From the IMG/VR virus record IMGVR_UViG_3300020467_000014, positions 1-39,678 of that record: 39,678 bases of DNA; one strand, given 5' to 3'. Position numbers and translations under genes: made by a program. This document shows, piece by piece, positions 33,552 through 39,678 of the stretch. Positions within the stretch are counted from its first letter, which is position 1. Each line of letters begins with the position of its first letter. The stretch comes from a virus. Below the pieces are notes generated by a model. That model was not told where the DNA came from, searched no databases, and worked only from the letters and a program-made list of their open reading frames with translations.

Positions 33552-34495
33552 GATTTATCAGGTAAAGTCATTCTTTTTGTATCCTTGAGACAAGGATGAT
33601 CTATCTTTCTAAGATATGCAATTCTATCTATAGTGTCAACCCTAGACTTATGAACGTGAACAAAATTGCATGATGTATTTGTGAATCCATCATAAGTTGC
33701 TAATTTATTTCGCAAAGATATTTGATTATCAATCAAGGATAAAAATTTATCCATATTATCCAATGCACCATCTAATATTGATGCTTGATAATCTCCTATG
33801 TCTTTCATAGGTTTGTTATCTTTGATTGATATATCATTACAAACAAGGTATCCAAGTCTCACACCAGCAAGACCAAGTGATTTACTGTAAGAATGACAGA
33901 CTGATATGGTATCATCCACATGTGGTATCATACTATCTTGTCTCATCCCATATAAAATATAAGTTTCGTCAAAAAGAATCTTCACCCCCTGAAATCTACA
34001 CAAGTCTGCAATGTACAATAAGTCCTCTTGTGTGTACTGGACACCTACAGGACTATCAGGGGATGCAAGTATGAATATGTCTCCTTTAGATAATTTTGAT
34101 ATACCAACCCGTATGGATCTGAGATCCACTTTCAAATTGTTATAATCAATGTATATGATGTCATTACAATAATAATGAGCATATACTTCGTTCATATTAT
34201 ATGTTGGTCTCATCAAGAGTGCCTTACAACCTCTGTGATGTTCAAAGAATTGTTTGATTGCACCATCAGCCCCCCATGTCAAAGATATAAAATTCTTTTC
34301 AACATTTAGATGCTCGCTCAACTTATTATAAATGGGGTCAAGAGACGGATATGTAGATAAAACATTAAAATCAATATTGTCATGTATTTTCTTTATAAGT
34401 TTCTTCGTCTCAATACAGTTACATTCATTTCTATCTAACCACAATTTACTTTTACTTCGTGGTGGGTCAGGAAATATTCTATTCAAATGTTTCAT
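33527..34495 (-). CDS. Class I/II (HisC-like) PLP aminotransferase
   Basis: A 322-residue protein of the fold type I PLP family, most like histidinol-phosphate aminotransferase. The PLP lysine is Lys205 in HSYSKSLGLAGVRLGYLV. Asp176 in KILFDETYILYG pairs with the pyridine nitrogen, and ILASPDSPVG stands where NPNNPTG is usual. TWGADGAIKQFFEH corresponds to the GxxDGI cofactor loop, and KRMTLPDKSCLQ probably holds the C-terminal carboxylate-binding Arg. Shorter than HisC (about 350) but apparently complete. It makes an amino product that the downstream amidinotransferase could modify. It shares four bases with the unknown gene upstream. Confidence 0.83.
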   Translation of the reverse strand: MKHLNRIFPDPPRSKSKLWLDRNECNCIETKKLIKKIHDNIDFNVLSTYPSLDPIYNKLSEHLNVEKNFISLTWGADGAIKQFFEHHRGCKALLMRPTYNMNEVYAHYYCNDIIYIDYNNLKVDLRSIRVGISKLSKGDIFILASPDSPVGVQYTQEDLLYIADLCRFQGVKILFDETYILYGMRQDSMIPHVDDTISVCHSYSKSLGLAGVRLGYLVCNDISIKDNKPMKDIGDYQASILDGALDNMDKFLSLIDNQISLRNKLATYDGFTNTSCNFVHVHKSRVDTIDRIAYLRKIDHPCLKDTKRMTLPDKSCLQNIVG

Positions 34496-35601
34496 AATTT
34501 ATTTGGTATATAATGTGAAGGAAGATTTCTTTCAGAAATATACTCTTTTACCATATCTGCTATTTGATTATATCTGTCTTGATAATTTTTCCAACATTCT
34601 GAGTGACTGGTGTAATTTCTATCTAATTCAAAATTTCCTCCAAATACTTCTTTGTAACTATCATTATCAAGATCAAAATATCTATAAGGTATATTTCTTT
34701 TTGTAAGAAATTCAGCAATTTTTATAGGTATGTAGAATTGATGATCGAGATATTGGAAAATAATTTTTTTATTTTTATTATATAAATCTTTTGTCAATAT
34801 CTCTTGTCCTTCGTCATATATGTGATGTGTAAGGTGGGAAAAAGAATCAATAAAACTCAATGCCCAAGAAAAAACATCAGATTTATAGGGAATAACATTA
34901 TTCGCTTTTCTAAGTTTATTCAACACATTTTCGGGTATGCTATATTTTTTGCTTTCTTCACTTCGTTGTAACAAAAAATGTTTTTCACAAAAACCACTTC
35001 CATTTTCTCGTCCATAAGGATTACGATTACTAGAATTACTGAGATTGAAATGACTGATAGTCATAGACATGAGTATATCAACGTCATCAAATATTTCATC
35101 AGCGTTATCATTCAACATTTCATATCCCAAGTCCTCAAATTCTTTATTTACCATAGATTGCATCATAGCGTGATTATATAAATCACTACCTTTATACTCA
35201 TCACTTGTAAATTTTTTCACATCTTTATCTGTAAATATTTCCATTTCGTCAAATGTTATAGCACGAAAATTTGATCTTCGTAGACTTAGTATAAAATCAT
35301 CATATCCTTTTGAGAGTGTATTGATATAAGAATCACTCGGAAAAAAATGTAATGTTTTTATGTGGTTGGTACGAGTTGTTTCAGATGATTTAAATTTATC
35401 TTTATCCCTACCATATAATTTTTTTTGTAAATCATGATATATCCAATAATTACCCTTTGGAGTAACACCTCTATTATGAACTATAGTCTTTATTTTCATA
35501 AAATTTTTATATTTACTACTCAATGAAGTCATACCATTATATCTTGCATGCAATTCCATGTGAAGTTTCCCAGAATTAGCATAACCCCAATACACGTTCA
35601 T
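34492..35601 (-). CDS. Unknown island protein B (paralogue of the gene at 35605)
   Basis: A 369-residue protein. It opens NVYWGYANSGKLHMELHA and has KTIVHNRGVTPKGNYW. Its C-terminus reads IIFQYLDHQFYIPIKIAEFL, KRNIPYRYFDLDNDSYKEVF and ELDRNYTSHSECWKNYQDRY. All these blocks recur in the upstream protein A. The GYxxSGKxH start recalls a P-loop or sulfotransferase phosphate-binding loop but lacks the Ser/Thr after GK, so nucleotide binding is not claimed. Base composition is far richer in A and T than in the tail genes, with many AT-ending codons, a sign of separate origin. It is probably a transferase-type enzyme of the same pathway; no family was recognised. Confidence 0.65.
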   Translation of the reverse strand: MNVYWGYANSGKLHMELHARYNGMTSLSSKYKNFMKIKTIVHNRGVTPKGNYWIYHDLQKKLYGRDKDKFKSSETTRTNHIKTLHFFPSDSYINTLSKGYDDFILSLRRSNFRAITFDEMEIFTDKDVKKFTSDEYKGSDLYNHAMMQSMVNKEFEDLGYEMLNDNADEIFDDVDILMSMTISHFNLSNSSNRNPYGRENGSGFCEKHFLLQRSEESKKYSIPENVLNKLRKANNVIPYKSDVFSWALSFIDSFSHLTHHIYDEGQEILTKDLYNKNKKIIFQYLDHQFYIPIKIAEFLTKRNIPYRYFDLDNDSYKEVFGGNFELDRNYTSHSECWKNYQDRYNQIADMVKEYISERNLPSHYIPNKL

Positions 35602-35604
35602 AGT

Positions 35605-36501
35605 TTACCTTTGTACATATTCTTTTGCAATATCTTGTATCATATCATATCTTTCGTTATCTTGCCACGAGTCTTTTCTATGAGAGTAATCTCTAGGCAA
35701 TTCTATCTCCCATCCAAAAGTATCTTTGTAACTATCGGTGTCCAAATCAAACATTTGATATGGTATATTGTATTTTTTTAGTAAATCAATTACATTATCT
35801 TGCTCCTTATTATATTCGTCTAAGTAATTCCATATTATATTCTTGTCAGTATTATATACTTCTAATAAATCATCAACACCTGTATATAAATCTAATTTAC
35901 TAATAATACAATCTAATATGTTGGATTTATATGGCACTATATTGATAGAGGATTTAAGTAATTCAACATTATCTTCAATTACATATTCTGGTGGTACAAA
36001 TGAAACTAAATCTACATCTTTGAATATCTCGCCATAGTCATGTGCTTCACGAGGTATATCTTCACAAATTTGTTTTATATATGATGATATAATATCATAA
36101 TATAAGTTAGTGTTTATATATTCTATTTGAGAGTATTTCTTTATATCGTCCTTAGAGTAATTCCTATTTTTCTTCAGTTGATAGTAATTTGAATGATAAT
36201 AATTTGATCTTGAGTTATTTGGATTTATACTGCTCGAAGTATGTTTATAAGGTATCTTTGTGTATATTGAATTTGCTTTTTTCTCACATTTTCTAAAACC
36301 ATCAATGTAATGATATATTATTCTTCTAACTGTTTCGTCTCTCCAATAAACTCCCTGATGATGAACAGTAGTATAGATTTTTTGTATGCTTTTTCTCCCT
36401 TCATGCCATATTAGTACAGTTTTGTCGTTATGTATCGCATAATTTTTTATGTGATCTTTTCCTGAATCACAATACCCCCAATACACAAACATAATTTTCA
36501 T
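35605..36501 (-). CDS. Unknown island protein A (paralogue of the gene at 34492)
   Basis: A 298-residue protein, first gene of the leftward island operon. Start is ATG 36501 (MKIMFVYWGYCDSGKDHIKN); Met4 would align better with its paralogue, which begins MNVYWGY. Shared blocks are KIYTTVHHQGVYWRDE, IVPYKSNILDCIISKLD, IIWNYLDEYNK, NIPYQMFDLDTDSYKDTF and ELPRDYSHRKDSWQDNERYD. The middle is Tyr/Asn/Ser-rich and poorly conserved. The gene is strikingly AT-rich. A three-base gap separates it from protein B. Tandem duplication followed by divergence is the simplest history. It may act on the compound made by the downstream enzymes, or be unrelated; the function is unknown. Confidence 0.65.
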   Translation of the reverse strand: MKIMFVYWGYCDSGKDHIKNYAIHNDKTVLIWHEGRKSIQKIYTTVHHQGVYWRDETVRRIIYHYIDGFRKCEKKANSIYTKIPYKHTSSSINPNNSRSNYYHSNYYQLKKNRNYSKDDIKKYSQIEYINTNLYYDIISSYIKQICEDIPREAHDYGEIFKDVDLVSFVPPEYVIEDNVELLKSSINIVPYKSNILDCIISKLDLYTGVDDLLEVYNTDKNIIWNYLDEYNKEQDNVIDLLKKYNIPYQMFDLDTDSYKDTFGWEIELPRDYSHRKDSWQDNERYDMIQDIAKEYVQR

Positions 36502-36508
36502 GGTATCC

Positions 36509-36521
36509 TAGATAGTATCTA
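36509..36521. promoter_or_regulatory. Palindrome between divergent island operon and 36534 gene
   Basis: TAGATA-G-TATCTA is a perfect 13-base palindrome in the 32-base gap between divergent starts at 36501 and 36534. It is an operator candidate for coordinated control. The core ATAGTAT also occurs in the palindrome at 4222. Confidence 0.5.
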
Positions 36522-36533
36522 TACTAACACACT

Positions 36534-36953
36534 ATGGCACTACCGCACCCAGTAAGACCAGAAGGTTATGGAAATCAGGACATTCGTCCACGTTGGGAGA
36601 TAGGTTCGTTCAAGGTTGGGGATGTAGTTGAGTGTTATCTTGAACTCAATGGTGTGATGCAACCAAGCAAACCTGACTGTGGCATCATATCATTTGTGTC
36701 TGGTGGTGCTATGAGTGTGTGTGTTGGTTGCAACTCAGAGGGTCGATCTGTAAATGTTTGCATCAATCAATTATATAACGTAAGGATACTAGAACCAAAT
36801 GAATATACCAAACTGGCAACATCACTCAAAAAAGGATGTCAAACGAACTCTGCGACCTCAAATGTTGCGACAGGCAAAGAAGAGAACCTCGCAATTTCTC
36901 ACACGATTGAAAAGAGAGTCGAGACTTATCCAGTTGAAGCGAAATCATACTAA
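36534..36953 (+). CDS. Unknown Cys-containing small protein
   Basis: A 139-residue protein. The N-terminal half has PRWEIGSFKVGDVVECYLEL and DCGIISFVSGGAMSVCVGCN, suggesting a small beta-barrel (the 'FKVGDVV' opening is usual for SH3-like barrels) with five cysteines. The C-terminal 45 residues are polar and probably flexible. No family is recognised. It is transcribed away from the island across a palindromic gap, with no clear Shine-Dalgarno sequence, and is followed by the promoter of the metalloprotease-VWA gene. The five Cys could bind a metal, but no complete known zinc motif is visible. Confidence 0.6.
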   Translation: MALPHPVRPEGYGNQDIRPRWEIGSFKVGDVVECYLELNGVMQPSKPDCGIISFVSGGAMSVCVGCNSEGRSVNVCINQLYNVRILEPNEYTKLATSLKKGCQTNSATSNVATGKEENLAISHTIEKRVETYPVEAKSY

Positions 36954-36982
36954 GTGACAATAATAATATTGGCATAAGGGTA

Positions 36983-37011
36983 TTGTAATATAGAATAGTT
37001 GTGTTTATAAT
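36983..37011 (+). promoter_or_regulatory. Sigma70-type (early) promoter for the metalloprotease-VWA gene
   Basis: TTGTAA (36983-36988), 17 bases, then a perfect TATAAT (37006-37011), 24 bases before the ATG at 37035. This is host-type rather than late-type, so the VWA/CobS pair is probably expressed early. Confidence 0.62.
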
Positions 37012-37034
37012 GAATAGTATATACACCGAATCTA

Positions 37035-39242
37035 ATGCCAGTCAACATTGAAATCAAAGGCAATCTTGCCAAACTACTCGCAACAGAGAACCTTATCATT
37101 GAGCATAAGGCAGTTGACACAGCATCATTTGATATTGAGCGTAGAGTTCTAACACTACCTCAATGGGAGACAGATAGCAATGTTGTTTACGACATGCTTG
37201 TTGGTCATGAAGTTGGTCATGCACTACACACACCTCTAAGAGATTGGAGAAAAGAGGACAAGTATAAAAACTTGCCAATGGACTATGTAAATGTGGTAGA
37301 GGATGCTCGCATTGAGAAGTTGATGAAGCAAAGATTTGCAGGTCTCAATAGAGATTTCTATAAAGCATACGAGGAACTACATACTCAGAACTTCTTTGAT
37401 GTAGACGAGGATGAAATAGATGATCTCAAACTAATTGACAAGATCAATCTATATTTCAAGATCGGTGCATATCTTTGCATTGACTTCAATGATGAAGAGA
37501 ATCAAATCATCACAGAGATTTCACAGGCAGAGACATTTGACCAAGTGCTTGACCTATCTCTTAGATTATACAACCTATCTAAAGAACAAAAGGTAGAGAT
37601 AGACCTATTAGAATTACAGTCAGTCAAGATTGACCCTGATGGCGAACCTATGAATATCAAAGTTGCACCACAGGATGCACAGACTCAGGATGAGACAGAG
37701 GACGAGGACGAGGATGCACCAGAGGTAACAGGTAAGAATACTATACCAGTACCAACTGATGACGAGGTAGATGAAGATGATACACCTGAGTTATCAGAGA
37801 GAGCAGGGAATCACGCTAACATTGACCAGTCTGACACACAGAGAACATTTGATCGCAATGTCAGAGAAGAACTCAAATCAGATGACCTAAGAGAAACCAA
37901 CTATGTGACCATACCAGAGGTTGACATTGACTCAGTACTCATCAAGTTTGAGACAGTCAGGGATGCACTCAAGTCTCACTTCACATACAAAACAACTGAG
38001 TCTGACCCTTGCACTCATCCACATGAGATAGTTTCATACAATGCAAGAATAGACAGAGCAGTTGAAGAGTACAACAAGGTCAAACTATCATCAAGAAAAG
38101 AGGTCAACAACCTTGTCAAAGAGTTTGAAATGAAGAAATCAGCAGACTCATATTCTAGGTCAGCAACATCAAGAACTGGTATGTTAGACATGTCTAAACT
38201 ACATACCTACAAGTATAACGAGGACATATTCAAAAAGGTCACAGTTATACCAGAGGGTAAGAATCATGGTCTTGTATTCCTACTAGACTGGTCTGGTTCT
38301 ATGCACAATATACTAGAGGATACTATGAAACAGTTATTCAATCTAGTATGGTTCTGTCGTAAGGTTCAAATACCATTCGAGGTATATGCTTTCACAAATG
38401 ACTCATGGTCACTTGACCCTAGAACAAAGAGTCAAGACCCACATGCTTATACATGGCAACGTGATTTACCATCACACCATACACCAAAAGAGAATGAAAT
38501 TATTATCCCTGACACTTTTAGATTAGTAAACATACTATCAAGTCAGCAACGTGGTAAAGACCTTGATGAAATGATGAAGTTGCTATTCTTACAAGTGAGA
38601 GCATTTGGTTGTTACGGAGAATTACCTTATCTACATACATTCCAACTATCAGGCACACCACTCAATGAAGCAATTATTTGTATTGGTCAAGTGACTAAGA
38701 GAATAATCAAGTCAACTGGTATCCAAAAGTGTCATGTAGTTGTATTGACTGATGGAGACGGATTCCATTGTGAGTATGCTAGTAAGAGTTCATATGATGA
38801 TAAACTCAACAGTCGTACAATATATTCTGGTGGGTTCATGATAAGACAAGGTTCTAAATCATTCTCAGCAGGGAACGGACATACTGACCTTACAACCGCC
38901 TTAGTCAGGTCTGTCAAAGCAGAACTACCTAGCACATCATTCTTAGGTATTAGAATCATAGAGAGAGATTACAGACACTTCTACATGGGATATGGTAGAG
39001 ATTCCTACGGTATGTTTGATGACATGAAAGCACAGAACCGTAAGGAGGGTATGATTCACTTCAAGTCTGACTCATTCGATCAATGGTATGGTATCTCAAG
39101 TAACAAGTTACATGATGATGCTGAACTATCAGTAGATCAAGGTGCTGACAAGAGATCTATCTCTACCGCTTTCAAAAAGATGAACAGAGGTAAGAAAACT
39201 AACAGAGTTATGGTAAAACAATTCATAGACCAGATAGCATAG
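37035..39242 (+). CDS. VWA-domain protein with HExxH motif, CobT-like partner of CobS
   Basis: A 735-residue protein. Residues 50-100 hold a metalloprotease-type site: GHEVGHALH (His58, Glu59, His62) and, 25 residues on, VNVVEDARIEKL, where Glu89 could be the third ligand; the VEDARIE segment also resembles the conserved helix of CobT and NorD proteins. Residues about 215-262 are very acidic (ETEDEDEDAPEV, DDEVDEDDTPEL), like the linker of CobT. From residue about 410 there is a VWA domain with MIDAS motif LLDWSGSMHN (Asp418, Ser420, Ser422), a later Thr in TPLNEAI and VVVLTDGDGFH. VWA proteins of this class work with MoxR/CobS AAA+ ATPases, and the next gene is CobS-like. Protease activity is untested; cobalt chelation is one option. 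Confidence 0.8.
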   Translation: MPVNIEIKGNLAKLLATENLIIEHKAVDTASFDIERRVLTLPQWETDSNVVYDMLVGHEVGHALHTPLRDWRKEDKYKNLPMDYVNVVEDARIEKLMKQRFAGLNRDFYKAYEELHTQNFFDVDEDEIDDLKLIDKINLYFKIGAYLCIDFNDEENQIITEISQAETFDQVLDLSLRLYNLSKEQKVEIDLLELQSVKIDPDGEPMNIKVAPQDAQTQDETEDEDEDAPEVTGKNTIPVPTDDEVDEDDTPELSERAGNHANIDQSDTQRTFDRNVREELKSDDLRETNYVTIPEVDIDSVLIKFETVRDALKSHFTYKTTESDPCTHPHEIVSYNARIDRAVEEYNKVKLSSRKEVNNLVKEFEMKKSADSYSRSATSRTGMLDMSKLHTYKYNEDIFKKVTVIPEGKNHGLVFLLDWSGSMHNILEDTMKQLFNLVWFCRKVQIPFEVYAFTNDSWSLDPRTKSQDPHAYTWQRDLPSHHTPKENEIIIPDTFRLVNILSSQQRGKDLDEMMKLLFLQVRAFGCYGELPYLHTFQLSGTPLNEAIICIGQVTKRIIKSTGIQKCHVVVLTDGDGFHCEYASKSSYDDKLNSRTIYSGGFMIRQGSKSFSAGNGHTDLTTALVRSVKAELPSTSFLGIRIIERDYRHFYMGYGRDSYGMFDDMKAQNRKEGMIHFKSDSFDQWYGISSNKLHDDAELSVDQGADKRSISTAFKKMNRGKKTNRVMVKQFIDQIA

Positions 39243-39249
39243 TGTCACA

Positions 39250-39268
39250 TGGGATGGTTGCCATCCCA
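39250..39268 (+). other. Strong hairpin after the VWA gene
   Basis: TGGGATGG (39250-39257), loop TTG, CCATCCCA (39261-39268): an 8-bp perfect GC-rich stem eight bases after the stop. No T-run follows, so it is not a standard terminator; RNA stabilisation or processing is more likely. Confidence 0.7.
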
Positions 39269-39270
39269 CA

Positions 39271-39290
39271 CCCTTATGGTAATATAAGGG
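39271..39290 (+). other. Second hairpin before cobS
   Basis: CCCTTAT (39271-39277), loop GGTAAT, ATAAGGG (39284-39290): a 7-bp perfect stem two bases after the first hairpin. It ends 25 bases before the CobS ATG and could influence its translation or act with the first as a weak attenuator. Confidence 0.6.
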
Positions 39291-39315
39291 TAAGCAAATC
39301 AATTTTTCAAAATTC

Positions 39316-39678
39316 ATGCCTACTACCTACGACCCACAATTCCACCTCGACAATATAGTCGAGCAATATGGTAAGCAACTTGATGCTGATATGGTAAAGG
39401 CATATTGCAATGACCACCCAATCGGTTATCAGACTATTACTAAGTTCCTCAACAAGTATAAGACTAAACGAGGACATTGGAATGTTACTGTCAAGCAAGC
39501 GAAAGCACAACTTGAGCAGTCATACGTTGCACCTGCAGTACAACCAGTTGCACCACAACCAGTTGGTCTTGCTAAGACCACAGTTGATATTGAGAACCTT
39601 ATACCAGAGAAAGACCCAACATTTGTAAAGTTTGGTCAGTTCCCTGATCTCAAGAAAGTGATCTCATCTAAACTATTC
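39316..39678 (+). CDS. cobS: CobS-like AAA+ ATPase, N-terminal part only
   Basis: The frame runs open to the window end, giving 121 residues; the ATPase core lies outside. The visible part has an N-terminal helical domain (MVKAYCNDHPIGYQTITKFL, NKYKTKRGHWNVTV), a Pro/Val/Gln-rich linker (PAVQPVAPQPVGL) and the entrance to the ATPase, ENLIPEKDPTFVKFGQF then PDLKKVISSKLF. That last element precedes Walker A in the CobS proteins that are nearly universal in T4-like cyanophages. CobS is the ATPase subunit of aerobic cobaltochelatase; in phages the role (B12 synthesis or another MoxR-type function) is debated. It follows the VWA partner after two hairpins. The identification relies on recall of the N-terminal pattern and on context. 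Confidence 0.78.
   Translation, partial: MPTTYDPQFHLDNIVEQYGKQLDADMVKAYCNDHPIGYQTITKFLNKYKTKRGHWNVTVKQAKAQLEQSYVAPAVQPVAPQPVGLAKTTVDIENLIPEKDPTFVKFGQFPDLKKVISSKLF

Noticed and set aside
34492-36501. Calling the two paralogues P-loop kinases from GYxxSGK
   Set aside because: The residue after GK is Leu or Asp, not Ser/Thr, and no Walker B pattern is evident at the expected place.
39243-39300. Treating the paired hairpins as an intrinsic terminator
   Set aside because: No run of T follows either stem, and the CobS start lies just downstream in the same direction.
1-39678. tRNA genes, CRISPR arrays, insertion sequences, integrase or attachment sites
   Set aside because: Intergenic gaps are at most about 80 bases and none shows a cloverleaf, a repeat-spacer array, transposase motifs or terminal inverted repeats.

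Overview
The window reads as part of the genome of a T4-like marine myovirus, most likely a cyanophage of Synechococcus or Prochlorococcus. The T4 morphogenesis set is recognisable: gp32, gp53, gp48, gp4, gp54, gp26, a gp51-like ORF, gp27 and gp5. Typical T4-family late promoter boxes (TATAAATA/CTAAATA) precede the structural genes. A CP12-like protein and the N-terminus of a CobS-type ATPase point to a cyanobacterial host. There is no tRNA, CRISPR, insertion sequence or integrase, and no stretch over 300 bases lacks a gene.

Layout. (1) 1-642: the 3' part of the ssDNA-binding protein gene (gp32) and a strong intrinsic terminator. (2) 659-4219: an SGNH-hydrolase-like gene faces a leftward group: gp4 (head completion), an unknown gene, gp48 (tube cap) and gp53 (baseplate wedge). 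(3) 4247-14615: a compact rightward tail/baseplate operon: gp54, gp26, a gp51-like ORF, two glycine-rich tape-measure-like proteins, gp27, a CP12-like gene, gp5 without lysozyme domain, a separate needle-like beta-helix protein and three accessory genes. (4) 14658-29350: large wedge, collar and fibre proteins, several behind their own late promoter, with obvious internal and inter-gene repeats. (5) 29322-36501: an accessory island. One rightward gene meets a tightly overlapped leftward run of eight genes: HAD phosphatase, SIS-domain protein, KdsB-like cytidylyltransferase, Gfo/Idh/MocA dehydrogenase, amidinotransferase, class I/II aminotransferase and two paralogous unknown proteins in very AT-rich DNA. 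(6) 36534-39678: an unknown gene, a metalloprotease-motif plus VWA protein (CobT-like) behind a good sigma70-type promoter, then two hairpins and the start of a CobS-like AAA+ gene.

How the genes work together. Sections 2-4 build the contractile tail, baseplate and fibres late in infection. Section 5 looks like a pathway that makes and activates an unusual sugar-like compound (oxidise, transaminate, amidinate, activate with CMP), perhaps to decorate host lipopolysaccharide or the virion; that assignment is inference. Section 6 resembles a MoxR/CobS-type ATPase with its VWA partner.

The observations I would follow first are: a textbook -1 slippery heptamer joining gp26 to the gp51-like ORF just upstream of the tape-measure-like genes; the CP12-like gene inside the baseplate operon; the putative guanidino-sugar island with its two unknown paralogues; and a duplicated promoter-plus-fibre-terminus cassette that creates a 59-residue gene.
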